Of a stretch of DNA of 64,000 bases, positions 17,708 through 26,696 are shown in pieces (position 1 is the stretch's first letter; each line of letters opens with the position of its first letter). The stretch is from positions 1 through 64,000 of the forward strand of contig NZ_BOOJ01000009.1 in assembly GCF_016863175.1 (NCBI RefSeq). The letters run 5' to 3'. The DNA is from Paraplanobispora siamensis. GTDB lineage: Bacteria; Actinomycetota; Actinomycetes; Streptosporangiales; Streptosporangiaceae. The notes under the pieces are model-generated. The model ran no database searches. It was not told where the DNA came from and saw only the letters and a list, made by a program, of their open reading frames with translations. The position numbers and the translations under genes are program-made.

Positions 17708-17743
17708 TCAGATGGGCCCTCAGATGGGCCCTCAGATGGGCAG
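17708..17743. repeat. 12-bp tandem repeat (3 copies) anchored on a stop codon
   Basis: On the minus strand the unit is GGGCCCATCTGA, present three times (the first copy is GCC-variant at its edge). The first copy contains the true stop codon of the O-methyltransferase at 17732-17734; the two further copies place two more in-frame TGA codons downstream. This looks like a local tandem duplication of the gene's 3' end. Confidence 0.85.
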
Positions 17744-18739
17744 GGCCTCGACGATGCTGGCCCCGGCGGTCAGCTCGATCCGGCGGTTCAGGCGGAGCCC
17801 GGCCTTGCCGAGCAGCTCGCCGTACTCCGACGTGCTGCGCTCCATGCCGTCACCGAACAGGGCGAGCATGCGCATGTCCACGTCCTTGGAGATGTGCGGG
17901 CTGTCGTCGTCGGGCACGACCATCTCCACCAGCAGCACCCTGCCGTCGTCGGTCATGGCCTCACGTACGTTGCGCAGGATCCGCACCGCGTCCTCGTCGG
18001 ACCAGTTGTGGATCACGCTGCCCAGCATGTAGGCGTCCGCCCCGGCGGGCACGGAGGCGAAGAAGTCGCCGCTGACGCATTCGCATCGATCTTCAAGACC
18101 GGCCTCGGCGAAGAGCTCCCGCGCGCCCGGGACCACCTGTTCCAGGTCGAACAGGATGCCGCGGACATTTGAATGGGAGTTCAAAACGGCGGCCAGGACG
18201 TGTCCCTTGCCGCCCGCCACGTCGACGAGGGTGCGCACCCCGGAGAAGTCGTAGCGGGAGGCGACCGCCTCGGCGAACGGCCGGGCCCTGGCCACCATGT
18301 AGTCGTCGAACAGCCGCCCCGCCTCGGGGTTCTCCTTGAGGTAGCCGCCGTACATCGGCCCGAAGCGCTCCACGAAGGCCGACCTCCCGGTGCGCACGGT
18401 CCGCGGGAGCGTGCCCAGGCCGTACCAGAAGCCCTCCTGGGCGATCATCCGTACGGCGGGGCGCAGGGAGTCCGGCGCGTCGCTGCGGAGCGTGGCGCCC
18501 GCCTCGGTCAGCCCGTACACCCCCGGCGCCGTCGTCGTGACGATTCCCATGGAGGCGAGCTGGCGCAGCACCCGGCCCAGCGCGGCGGGGGCCGCGCCGC
18601 AGCGGGCCGCCAGCTCGTCCGCGCTCATCGGCCCCTCGTGCAGGTGGTCCGCGCAGCCCAGCTCGGCCATCACGGCCAGGGCGGCGAACCGGGACACCCC
18701 TCCGATCGCATCCCAGATCGGCGCCTGCGGGTCGTCCAT
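17732..18739 (-). CDS. SAM-dependent O-methyltransferase, PhzM/hydroxyneurosporene-type
   Basis: This 335-residue protein has a winged-helix dimerisation domain (residues 1-80, with DELAARCGAAPAALGRVLRQL) and a class I SAM domain with motif I LVDVAGGKGH at 171-180. IHNWSDEDAVRIL matches the catalytic-His segment of plant-type O-methyltransferases, and VLLVEMVVPDD follows. Such enzymes methylate phenolic hydroxyls, carboxylates or ring nitrogens of aromatic natural products; PhzM belongs to this fold. It is the last gene of a minus-strand operon that starts with an ABC importer (34 bp after the ATPase gene) and faces the PhzS-like monooxygenase. The 3' end carries a duplicated stop-codon repeat. 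Confidence 0.83.
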   Translation of the reverse strand: MDDPQAPIWDAIGGVSRFAALAVMAELGCADHLHEGPMSADELAARCGAAPAALGRVLRQLASMGIVTTTAPGVYGLTEAGATLRSDAPDSLRPAVRMIAQEGFWYGLGTLPRTVRTGRSAFVERFGPMYGGYLKENPEAGRLFDDYMVARARPFAEAVASRYDFSGVRTLVDVAGGKGHVLAAVLNSHSNVRGILFDLEQVVPGARELFAEAGLEDRCECVSGDFFASVPAGADAYMLGSVIHNWSDEDAVRILRNVREAMTDDGRVLLVEMVVPDDDSPHISKDVDMRMLALFGDGMERSTSEYGELLGKAGLRLNRRIELTAGASIVEALPI

Positions 18740-18773
18740 TGACAGTCCTCTCTCAGGTTCGGGAAGCGCGGGT

Positions 18774-19556
18774 TCAGGAAGCGGCGGCCGGGTGGCTCCG
18801 CATGCCGCGGACCAGGCGGCCGACCTCGGCGCGCAGGTGCACGAAGGCGGGGTTCTCCCGGGTGGTGATCTGGTCGCGGGGTCCGGGCAGGTCCACCCGC
18901 AGGTCCCCGACGACGGTGGCCGGGGCCTTGGCCAGCACCACGACGCGGTCGCCGACGTAGACGCTCTCGTCGATGTCGTGGGTGATGAGCAGGATGGTCA
19001 TGTTGTGGTGGTTGCGCACGCGCAGGGTCAGGTCCTCCAGGTCCTCGCGCGTCTGGGCGTCGACCGATCCGAAGGGCTCGTCCATCAGCAGCAGGGACGG
19101 CCGGTAGGCCAGCGCGCGGGCGATGGACACGCGCTGCTGCATGCCGCCCGACAGCTGCCACGGATACTTGCCGGAGGCGCCGGCCAGGCCCACCTGCTCC
19201 AGGGCCTCCTCGGCGGCCGCCCGCCGCTGCCCGCGGTCCATGCCCTTGCGCCGCAGCGGCAGCGCGACGTTGTCGCCCACCGACATCCACGGGAACAGGG
19301 ACCGGCTGTAGTCCTGGAAGACCACGGCCAGGTCGTCCGGGGTCCGGTCGACGGGGGTGCCGTTCAAAGTGATCGTGCCGCCGGTGGGCTTCAGGAGGCC
19401 GGCGATGGAGCGCAGCAGGGTTGACTTGCCGCACCCCGAGGGGCCGACGATGCACACCAGCTCGCCCTGGGTGACCCGCAGGTCGATGCCGCCCAGAGCG
19501 TGGTGCGCGCCGGGTCCGCTGCCGTAGGTGTGGTCAAGGTTGGAGATCTCAAGCAC
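18774..19556 (-). CDS. ABC transporter ATP-binding protein (SsuB/TauB-like)
   Basis: The 260-residue ATPase has Walker A GPSGCGKSTLLRS near residues 36-48, signature LSGGMQQRVSIARALA near 130-145, Walker B LLLMDEPFGSVD near 150-161 and the H-loop ITHDIDES. The short single domain without TOBE, plus LAVVFQDYSRSLFPW in the Q-loop, is typical of nitrate/sulfonate/taurine importers. It is 9 bp downstream of its permease gene. Confidence 0.87.
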   Translation of the reverse strand: MLEISNLDHTYGSGPGAHHALGGIDLRVTQGELVCIVGPSGCGKSTLLRSIAGLLKPTGGTITLNGTPVDRTPDDLAVVFQDYSRSLFPWMSVGDNVALPLRRKGMDRGQRRAAAEEALEQVGLAGASGKYPWQLSGGMQQRVSIARALAYRPSLLLMDEPFGSVDAQTREDLEDLTLRVRNHHNMTILLITHDIDESVYVGDRVVVLAKAPATVVGDLRVDLPGPRDQITTRENPAFVHLRAEVGRLVRGMRSHPAAAS

Positions 19557-19565
19557 AGCGGGTCC

Positions 19566-20369
19566 TCAGGTCGTCTGGTTGGCGGTCCGGTGCCACGACA
19601 GGATGCGCCGCTCGGCCGCGAGGAACGCGGTGTTGAGGACGTATCCGAGGACGCCGAGCAGCACGATGCTTCCCCACACACCGGGGTAGTCGTAGGACCG
19701 CTGGGCGTCGAGGAGCTGGAAGCCGATGCCGTTGGTGCTGCCGACCAGCTCGGAGATGACCATCAGGATCAGCGCCAGCGACAGGCTGAGCCGCAGACCT
19801 GCGAAGATCTTGGGCATCGCCGAGGGCAGGATGACCCGCATCAGCCGCTGGCCGCGGGAGAAGCCGAAGGCCGAGGCGGTCTCCAGGTGCAGCCGGTCGA
19901 CGTGACGCGCCCCGTCACTGGCGTTGAGCAGGATCGGCCAGATGATGCCGAACACGATCGTGGCGACCTGCATCTGCGTGCCGATGGCGAACAGCGCGAG
20001 GAAGAGGGGGAGCAGGGCGGGAGGCGGGATGGCGCGCCCGAACTGGATGATCGGATCCACGAACTGGGAGAATCGCTCGGAACGCCCCAGCATGATGCCG
20101 AGGGCGATCCCGATCACGCCCGCGAGCAGCCATCCGGAGAAGATCCGGCCGAGGCTCGTGGGGATGTTCTCCAGGGCCCCCTCGGTCAGCCAGAGGTGCT
20201 GGGCGGGACCCGAGAACCACAGCTCGTGCATGCGGGACGCGATCACGGTGGGCGGCGGGAAGAAGATGTCCTCCGCCGTCCGGGTCGCGACCTCCCAGGC
20301 CACCAGGACGACGGGCACCAGCCACAGGCGGCCGGCGACGCGCAGGAACCGCATCGCCGCGGCCGTCAC
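19566..20369 (-). CDS. ABC transporter permease (SsuC/TauC-like)
   Basis: The start is GTG at 20369, which overlaps the stop of the preceding permease (GTGA overlap) and gives 267 residues; ATG at 20354 is an alternative. Membrane segments begin at LWLVPVVLVAWEVATR. The EAA loop appears as LHLETASAFGFSRGQRLMRV near residues 155-175, followed by ILPSAMPKIFAGLRLSLSLA. It is a second permease subunit, probably pairing with the next gene upstream as a heterodimer. Confidence 0.83.
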   Translation of the reverse strand: MTAAAMRFLRVAGRLWLVPVVLVAWEVATRTAEDIFFPPPTVIASRMHELWFSGPAQHLWLTEGALENIPTSLGRIFSGWLLAGVIGIALGIMLGRSERFSQFVDPIIQFGRAIPPPALLPLFLALFAIGTQMQVATIVFGIIWPILLNASDGARHVDRLHLETASAFGFSRGQRLMRVILPSAMPKIFAGLRLSLSLALILMVISELVGSTNGIGFQLLDAQRSYDYPGVWGSIVLLGVLGYVLNTAFLAAERRILSWHRTANQTT

Positions 20370-21157
20370 CGGGTCCCCCCGGTGCGGGCCAGGTGCCAGT
20401 GGAACAGCCGCCGTTCGGCCAGGGTGAACAGGCTGTTGGAGACGACTCCGATGATCCCCGCCCAGATGGTGGCGGCGATGATGTACTCCAGGGCGTCGGG
20501 GCTGCCGCCGGCCTCGATGATGAACGTGCCGATGCCGCTGGCGCCTCCGGCCAGCAGTTCGGCGCTGATCGCCAGGATGAGCGCGATCGCGGCGGCCAGT
20601 CGTACCCCGGTGGCGATGAAGGGCGCCGTGCTGGGCAGCGAGACCCGCCACAGCACGGCCATCCGGCCGAAGCCGAAGCTGCGCAGGGTCTCCTTGGCCA
20701 GCGGGTCGACGTCCTTGAGGCCGTACATGGTGTTGATCAGGACCGGCCACCAGGCGGCGTAGACGATCACCGCCACCTTCATGTCGAACCTGTCGGAGAA
20801 CAGCAGCAGGGCCAGCGGGATCAGCGCCACCGACGGGATGGGACGCAGGAACTCCAGGACCGGCCGCAGCGCCGCCTCCACGCGCGGCAGCGTGCCGAGC
20901 AGGAAACCGGTGGGGACGGCGACCAGCACGGCGATCAGCAGGCCGGCCGCCCAGGCGCCCAGGGTGGAGGCGACGTCGGCGAGGAACTCGCCGTCGGCCG
21001 CCAGCGCCGCCGCGCGGCTCACCACCGTGGAGGCCAGCGGGAACACGATCGGGTCGATGAGCCCGGAGCGCCCGGCGAGTTCCATGACGCAGAACAGCCC
21101 TGCGACGCCGGCGGCGCCGCAGAGCAGTCTGCTGCTGAGCGGGGAACGCCCGGTCAT
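20366..21157 (-). CDS. ABC transporter permease (SsuC/TauC-like)
   Basis: The protein has 263 residues with about six membrane helices. The EAA region ETLRSFGFGRMAVLWRVSLP lies near residues 150-170 and is followed by STAPFIATGVRLAAAIALIL. Its ATG overlaps the binding-protein stop and its own stop overlaps the next permease start, so all four transporter genes are translationally coupled. Two unlike permeases for this transporter family are less common than a single homodimeric SsuC. Confidence 0.85.
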   Translation of the reverse strand: MTGRSPLSSRLLCGAAGVAGLFCVMELAGRSGLIDPIVFPLASTVVSRAAALAADGEFLADVASTLGAWAAGLLIAVLVAVPTGFLLGTLPRVEAALRPVLEFLRPIPSVALIPLALLLFSDRFDMKVAVIVYAAWWPVLINTMYGLKDVDPLAKETLRSFGFGRMAVLWRVSLPSTAPFIATGVRLAAAIALILAISAELLAGGASGIGTFIIEAGGSPDALEYIIAATIWAGIIGVVSNSLFTLAERRLFHWHLARTGGTR

Positions 21158-22143
21158 CAGCCGCTGGCACCCGGGAGGATGGTCTTGGCCGAGATCGCGC
21201 TCTTGAGGTAGCCCTGCTCCAGCATCAGGTCCGCCACCCGCTGCAGACGGGTCTCGTCGAGGCTGGTGGGGAAGGTGCCGAGCGTGATGACGGCGGCGGT
21301 GGCCGCGTCGATCTTGGTGTAGGTCGGCAGGATCTCCTCCACGGCCTTGCGGTCGGCGGCGGCGATCTCCTGGGCCTTGGCGATCGCGCGCTGGAAGGCG
21401 GCGACCGTCTTGGGGTTCTTGCTGGCGAAGTCCTCGGTGACGACCACGCCCGCGATGGGGAAGTCCGCGGTGGGGCCGGTCATGGTGTCGGCGAGCTTGG
21501 TGGCGCCGATGTTCTTCTGGACGGCGGTCAGGTGCGGCTCGGTCATCCAGGCCGCGTCGACGACGCCCTGCTGGAGCTTGCCCGCCATCTCGGGGAAGGG
21601 GAACTCCAGGAACTCGACGTCGGTCTCGGCGAGGCCGTGGGCCTTCAGCACCGAGGTGACGGCCAGCGTGCCGATGTTCTTCTTGCTGTTGACCGCGACC
21701 TTCTTGCCCTTGAGGTCGGCCGGGGTCTTGATGTCGGAGCCCTTCGGCACCATGAGGTTGAAGGAGTTCGGCGTCGCCTGGTACATGTCAGAGATGATCT
21801 TCAGCTTGTTGCCGGCCGAGACGGCGAGGAAGGTCGAGACGTAGTTGGTCTGCGTCGCGTCCAGGGAGCCGCCCATGAGGCTCTGCTGCGCCTGCGCGCC
21901 GCCCTGGACGGTCTCGATCGTCACCGTGAGGCCCTCTTCCTTGAAGAAGCCCCTCTTGTTGGCGATGTAGAGCGAGGCGGCGTCCGGGATGGGCAGGGCG
22001 CCGACGGTGAGCTCGGTCTTCTCCAGTCCGCCGGCGTTGGCCGCGGTCGTCTCCGTGGGGGTGTCCGAGCCGCCGCAGGCGCTGAGCGCCAGCATGGCGA
22101 CGAACCCTACGGCGGTGACCCGGCTCGCGAGTCTGAACCTCAT
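21157..22143 (-). CDS. ABC transporter substrate-binding lipoprotein (SsuA/NMT1-like)
   Basis: This 328-residue protein has a lipoprotein signal (RFRLASRVTAVGFVAMLALSAC, lipobox LSAC at residue 23). The mature part has the SsuA/NMT1 layout: TVGALPIPDAASLYIANKRG, FFKEEGLTVTIETVQGGAQA, and DLKGKKVAVNSKKNIGTLAV. Members bind sulfonates, nitrate, taurine, pyrimidine precursors or aromatic carboxylates. It is the first gene of the operon; an inverted repeat at 22269-22298 lies upstream. The presence of an aromatic O-methyltransferase at the operon end hints at an aromatic ligand, as inference only. Confidence 0.82.
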   Translation of the reverse strand: MRFRLASRVTAVGFVAMLALSACGGSDTPTETTAANAGGLEKTELTVGALPIPDAASLYIANKRGFFKEEGLTVTIETVQGGAQAQQSLMGGSLDATQTNYVSTFLAVSAGNKLKIISDMYQATPNSFNLMVPKGSDIKTPADLKGKKVAVNSKKNIGTLAVTSVLKAHGLAETDVEFLEFPFPEMAGKLQQGVVDAAWMTEPHLTAVQKNIGATKLADTMTGPTADFPIAGVVVTEDFASKNPKTVAAFQRAIAKAQEIAAADRKAVEEILPTYTKIDAATAAVITLGTFPTSLDETRLQRVADLMLEQGYLKSAISAKTILPGASG

Positions 22144-22268
22144 CAGCTCTCCTTAGCTGCATTTCCACCCCGGTGGGACTCGCCGGGGCATGCGGCGGCA
22201 CGGAGACGGTCCCGTGAGGTGTGTGATCAGGGGGGTGTCGATCGTGGATCAGAGTAGCGGAGCTGATC

Positions 22269-22298
22269 GCCCAAATAACAAATATCGGTCTATTGGGC
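22269..22298. promoter_or_regulatory. Inverted repeat in the 22144-22616 divergent region
   Basis: GCCCAA at 22269-22274 is mirrored by TTGGGC at 22293-22298, spanning an AT-rich core, about 125-155 bp upstream of the ABC operon start on the minus strand. The whole 473-bp region between the ABC operon and the conservon is AT-richer and has no convincing gene. It also contains two copies of CCGGTTGAT near 22437 and 22453. It should hold both divergent promoters. Confidence 0.4.
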
Positions 22299-22616
22299 TA
22301 AACCGGTCATAGACTCACTTATCTCATTTCTATGCGCCGTTTGCCATCGTTTGTCGCGTCCCTAGAAGGTTGAGATCGCAAGCGTTTGCGGGGCGGCGAA
22401 CACGGCGAACCGGATATAGGGGAAGAAGTATTGTCCGGTTGATGGGGAGATGTACCGGTTGATAGTAACTAGTGGCTTATGCACCGTTGGCCGAACTCCT
22501 CCGGCTGTGCTCCAATAACCCCTACCCCATGGATGTGTCGGCGTCCCTTGCTTATCAGCTGATGTGACGCGAACCCCCTCCACTACATGAGGATCCCAGG
22601 AGAGGCAGCGGAGCCA

Positions 22617-25600
22617 GTGAGGACAGCGTCAATCCCCAGCCAACGCGGACCGGATCCGGCCGCGGCCCCCGTTCCCGCCGCTCAGAGGGGATCGGCAGGC
22701 GGTGACGACCCGGACCCCGACGCCGCCGGCACGCACACGGGCGGGAAACTGGCCCTGCGCAACTGGCGGGTGCGATCGCGTCTGATCGCGCTCATCGCCA
22801 TCCCGACCATCGCCGCGATCATCCTGGGTGGGCTGCGGGTCATCTCCTCGCTGAGCAGCGCGGCCGACTACGAGCAGGTGCACGTCAACGCCGAGCTCGC
22901 CGCCAAGCTCAGCGAGCTGGCGCACGAGCTGGAGGAGGAGCGCGACCTCTCCGCGCGCTTCGTGGCGCAGGGACGGGCGCAGAGCGGCCTGGCGGCACTG
23001 CGGGAGCAGTACGGCCTCGTCGACGACGTGGCGGGGGACGTCGGCGACCGCGTCGACCTCATCCTCGGCGGGAGCGAAGCCGAGCTGTTCGGGGACCAGG
23101 GCAGGACCGAGCTCGCGCAGGTGCGCAACCGCATCGACGAGCTCGGGAGCGTGCGCAAGACGGCGACCGAGACCCAGCTGCCCGCCCAGCCCACGATCGC
23201 GATGTACACGCGGACGATCACCGACCTCCTTGCCCTGCACGACGAGATCCTCCAGGGTGCCGCCGACCCGGACCTGGCCAGTTCCGCGATCGCCTTCGGC
23301 GCGCTGACCAGGGCCAAGGAGCTGGCCTCGCAGGAACGGGCCATCCTGGCCGTCGCCCTCGCCGCCAGGGAGTTCACCTCCGAGGGCCTGGACGCCTTCG
23401 TCGGCGCCCGGGCGAGACGCGACAGCGAGCTGGCGACCTTCCAGACCGAGGCCACGGTCGCCCAGCGCCAGCTGTTCGACGACACCGTCAGCAGCCAGCG
23501 CAAGGACCGCGCGGAGTCCATGCGGCAGCGTGCGCTCGTGCTGGCCAAGAACACTCCTCCCCGCCTCGTGCGCGTCGACGTGTCCGGCACCCGGGCCAAC
23601 GACCAGACCACCTGGTTCGACGCCTCCTCCGAGGTGGTCGAGCGCATGCGCGAGGTGGAGAAGAAGGTGGCCGACCAGGTCATCGCGCGAAGCCTCGTCC
23701 TGCAGGAGGCCGAACAGCGGGGCGCCCTGATCGCCGGAGCCCTGACCGGGCTGCTGCTCCTGCTGGTCCTGATCGTCACGACGGTGATGGCGCGCTCGCT
23801 GGTCAAGCCGCTGCGCCGGCTGCGCACCGAGGCGCTGTCCATCGCCGGCCAGCGCCTGCCGGAGACCGTGCAGGCCATGCGCGAGAGCGGCGAGGTCGCC
23901 GCCGTCAGCGTCCAGCCGATCGGTGTGTCCTCCGACGACGAGATCGGTGAGGTGGCCCGGGCCTTCGACGAGGTCCACCGCGAGGCCGTACGGCTGGCGG
24001 GCGAGGAGGCGTCGCTGCGGAGCAACGTCAACGCGATGTTCGTCAACCTCTCCCGCCGCAGCCAGACCCTGGTCGAGCGCCAGCTGGCGCTGATCGAGAG
24101 CCTGGAGCAGGGTGAGCAGGACGAGAACCGGCTCGGCAGCCTGTTCCGGCTGGACCACCTGGCCACCCGCATGCGCCGCAACAGCGAGAACCTCCTGGTC
24201 CTCGCCGGCCAGGAACCCGCACGCCGGTGGAGCCAGCCCGTCCCGCTCATCGACGTGGTCCGCGCCTCCCTGTCGGAGGTCGAGAGCTACGAGCGGGTGG
24301 AGCTGCGCATCTCCGGCGGGGTGTCCGTGGCCGGAACGTGCGTCAACGACGTCGTCCACCTGGTCGCCGAGCTGGTGGAGAACGCCATCTCCTTCTCTCC
24401 GCGCGAGACGAAGGTCGTCGTGTCGAGCAACCGCATCGACGGCGGCGGCGTGATGATCTCGGTCACCGACATCGGCATCGGCATGACGGCCGAGGAACTC
24501 GCGCAGGCGAACTGGCGGCTGGCCAACCCGCCCGTCGTGGACGTGTCGGTCTCCCGCCGGATGGGCCTGTTCGTGGTCGGCCGCCTGGCCCTGCGCCACG
24601 GCATCCGGGTCCAGCTCCGCCAGCAGGACAGCGGCGGCCTGACCGCCATGGTGCTGCTCCCCGAGAACCTGCTCGCCGCCGCGCCCCAGATGCCCGGGAT
24701 GCCGCCCATGGCGCAGGGATCCATGGGACAGGGCCACGGGGACTGGGCCTCGGCGTCCTCCATGGAGCGGCCGCCGGTCATGGCCAGCCCCGTCTCGCTG
24801 GACTCCGCGCGACCCGCGTTCGCCTCCTTCGAAGCCGCCCGGCAGGACTTCAACTCCTTCGACGCCGGACAGAGCTTCGCCTCCTTCGACCCGCAGGGGT
24901 ACACCTCCTTCCAGGGCTCACAGCCCTTCCAGAGCTCCCCGCCGGTGCAGGGAGGCGGCCAGTACGGCGCGCCGCTCGACACCCCGTGGCCGGGGCACGT
25001 GCCGCCGCCGGGTTCCGCTCCGGCGGCGCCGAGCTGGCCCTCCGCCTTCCAGGACTCCGGGCCGTGGCCCTCAGGACCGATGCGCGGCGGCGACAGCGGG
25101 GGATGGGGCTCCCCGGCCGGCCGGCCGAACCGGCGCGGGTTCGGGCCGGAGTCCGACAACACGGGGCCGCTGCCCGTGGTCAGCGAGTCCTACTCGCTGG
25201 AGGGGGAGCGGGAGGAGTTCCTGCCGATCTTCGCGGCGGTGGAGTCCGACTGGTTCAGGAAGGCCGAGCCCGTCGCCCCCGCTCCCGAGGCCCCGGCCGC
25301 GCCGCAGCAGAACGAGGACGTCCAGGAGACCGCCGCGGTCCCGGCCCCGCCCCCGCCGCCCCCGCCGGTGCAGAGCAACTGGTCCTCGCCGGCCGACGCG
25401 GGCTGGCAGGCGGCCCGCGCGGCGAGCGAGCCCTCGCTCGGCGGAGTGACCGGCGCCGGACTGCCCAAGCGGGTGCCCAAGGCGAACCTGGTGCCCGGCA
25501 CGGTCACCTCGGAGGCGGGCGGCGTCCCGCAGGCCTCCGCAGCCCCGCGCCCCTCGGTCTCCCCGGACGCGGTCCGCAACAGGCTGGCGAGCTTCCAGAG

Positions 25601-25703
25601 AGGCGTACGGCAGGGCCGGGCGGTCGCCCGGGGCGAAGCCGGCGCAGAGCAGGCGTATCCCGGCTTCGCCGGGAACGTTGAAGGAAACGAGGAGGACCGG
25701 TGA
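22617..25703 (+). CDS. cvnA: CvnA: membrane sensor histidine kinase-like protein of a conservon
   Basis: GTG at 22617 is preferred because its context (GCCAGTGARGAC) matches the start of the paralogue at 11226 and purine-rich AGGAGAGG lies upstream; an in-frame ATG at 22587 would add 10 residues. The 1028-residue protein has a first membrane segment LIALIAIPTIAAIILGGL, a long helical sensor domain, a second membrane helix LTGLLLLLVLIVTTVMA, a HAMP linker, the LDHLATRMRRNSENLLVLAG dimerisation segment and a HATPase_c domain (HLVAELVENAISFSP; VTDIGIGM). The linker is rich in F-(A/N/T)-SF repeats, unlike the other CvnA linkers, but ends in the same EEFLPIFAAVESDWF, GLPKRVPKANLVPGT and FQRGVRQGR motifs. 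cvnB follows 33 bp later. Confidence 0.88.
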   Translation: MRTASIPSQRGPDPAAAPVPAAQRGSAGGDDPDPDAAGTHTGGKLALRNWRVRSRLIALIAIPTIAAIILGGLRVISSLSSAADYEQVHVNAELAAKLSELAHELEEERDLSARFVAQGRAQSGLAALREQYGLVDDVAGDVGDRVDLILGGSEAELFGDQGRTELAQVRNRIDELGSVRKTATETQLPAQPTIAMYTRTITDLLALHDEILQGAADPDLASSAIAFGALTRAKELASQERAILAVALAAREFTSEGLDAFVGARARRDSELATFQTEATVAQRQLFDDTVSSQRKDRAESMRQRALVLAKNTPPRLVRVDVSGTRANDQTTWFDASSEVVERMREVEKKVADQVIARSLVLQEAEQRGALIAGALTGLLLLLVLIVTTVMARSLVKPLRRLRTEALSIAGQRLPETVQAMRESGEVAAVSVQPIGVSSDDEIGEVARAFDEVHREAVRLAGEEASLRSNVNAMFVNLSRRSQTLVERQLALIESLEQGEQDENRLGSLFRLDHLATRMRRNSENLLVLAGQEPARRWSQPVPLIDVVRASLSEVESYERVELRISGGVSVAGTCVNDVVHLVAELVENAISFSPRETKVVVSSNRIDGGGVMISVTDIGIGMTAEELAQANWRLANPPVVDVSVSRRMGLFVVGRLALRHGIRVQLRQQDSGGLTAMVLLPENLLAAAPQMPGMPPMAQGSMGQGHGDWASASSMERPPVMASPVSLDSARPAFASFEAARQDFNSFDAGQSFASFDPQGYTSFQGSQPFQSSPPVQGGGQYGAPLDTPWPGHVPPPGSAPAAPSWPSAFQDSGPWPSGPMRGGDSGGWGSPAGRPNRRGFGPESDNTGPLPVVSESYSLEGEREEFLPIFAAVESDWFRKAEPVAPAPEAPAAPQQNEDVQETAAVPAPPPPPPPVQSNWSSPADAGWQAARAASEPSLGGVTGAGLPKRVPKANLVPGTVTSEAGGVPQASAAPRPSVSPDAVRNRLASFQRGVRQGRAVARGEAGAEQAYPGFAGNVEGNEEDR

Positions 25704-25736
25704 GCGAGCCCATCCGATCGCCGAGGAGGATGACGC

Positions 25737-26159
25737 GTGCGTGAACTGAGCCAGGCAGCTCGCGGGGTCAACTGGTTGATCACCGACTTCGTGAACAACG
25801 TCCCCGGAGTCGCCCACACAGTGGTGGTCTCGACGGACGGACTGCCGCTGGCCTTCTCGGACGGGTTCCCCCGCGACCGGGCCGACCAGCTGGCCGCGGT
25901 CGCGGCCGGCCTGATCAGCCTGACCCAGGGCGCCTCACGGGTCTTCGAGGGCGGTGGGGTGACCCAGACCGTGGTGGAGATGCAGCGCGGGCTGCTCCTC
26001 ATCATGTCGATCAGCGACGGCTCCTGCCTCGCGGTCCTGGCCTCCCCGGACTGCGACATGGGCCTGGTCGCCTACCAGATGACGCTGCTCGTCGAACGTG
26101 CCGGCCAGGTGCTGACGCCGGCCGTCCGGGCTGAACTCCAAGCCTCCCATCCGCGATGA
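25737..26159 (+). CDS. cvnB: CvnB: Roadblock/LC7-domain protein
   Basis: This 140-residue protein has a GTG start with AGGAGG 6 bp upstream. It shares LSQAARGVNWLITDFVNNVPGV, VVVSTDGLPLAFSDG and LASPDCDMGLVAYQMTLL with the paralogue at 14426. It should bind the GTPase CvnD or dimerise at the CvnA tail. Unlike the first locus, it does not overlap cvnA. Confidence 0.92.
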   Translation: MRELSQAARGVNWLITDFVNNVPGVAHTVVVSTDGLPLAFSDGFPRDRADQLAAVAAGLISLTQGASRVFEGGGVTQTVVEMQRGLLLIMSISDGSCLAVLASPDCDMGLVAYQMTLLVERAGQVLTPAVRAELQASHPR

Positions 26160-26237
26160 GGGTCCGCGAAGGCGCCGGTCGCCGGCGCCGGCCGCGACGC
26201 TTCCGCGTCGCGGCAGACACTGTCCTAGGAGGGTGCC

Positions 26238-26696
26238 GTGGCAGGCCCTGGCTGGCCCGATGACAGGGGACCGATGAGTGGTCCCCCCCATCGGCCGACG
26301 GACGACGCCCACCTGCAGCAGGGTGGTCCCGTGCACCACGTGCAGCCGCCGCCGGCGGAGCAGAGCTCCCTGGTCCGGCCGTACGCGGTGACCGGGGGAC
26401 GCACCGCCCCGCGCACGCAACTCGCCATGGAGGCCCTGGTCTCCTCGGCGACGTCGATCCATCTCGATCTGTCTACCCGCACACCGGAGTACCAGGCGAT
26501 CAGCGCCCTGTGCCGGCACGTGCGTTCGGTCGCTGAGATCTCCGCGATGCTCCGCATCCCGCTGGGCGTCACCCGGATCCTGATCGCCGACATGGCGGCC
26601 GAGGGTCTGGTCCAACTGCACCAGCCGCAGCTCAACGCGGGCAAGCCGGATCTCAACCTGCTGGAAAGGGTGCTCAGTGGACTTCGCAGGCTCTAG
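26238..26696 (+). CDS. cvnC: CvnC: DUF742 protein
   Basis: The protein has 152 residues, 30 longer at the N-terminus than the paralogue at 14905. The start is a GTG with AGGAGGG about 6 bp upstream. The core LVRPYAVTGGRTAPRTQLAM, SALCRHVRSVAEISAML, RILIADMAAEGLVQLH and terminal LERVLSGLRRL are intact. Its end overlaps the GTG start of cvnD by 20 bp, as in the first complete locus. Confidence 0.92.
   Translation: MAGPGWPDDRGPMSGPPHRPTDDAHLQQGGPVHHVQPPPAEQSSLVRPYAVTGGRTAPRTQLAMEALVSSATSIHLDLSTRTPEYQAISALCRHVRSVAEISAMLRIPLGVTRILIADMAAEGLVQLHQPQLNAGKPDLNLLERVLSGLRRL

Noticed and set aside
22629-24737. A 702-codon minus-strand frame opposite the second complete cvnA.
   Set aside because: Composition (LLV/GDQ/HLH repeats) is typical of antisense of a coding gene, with no family motif.
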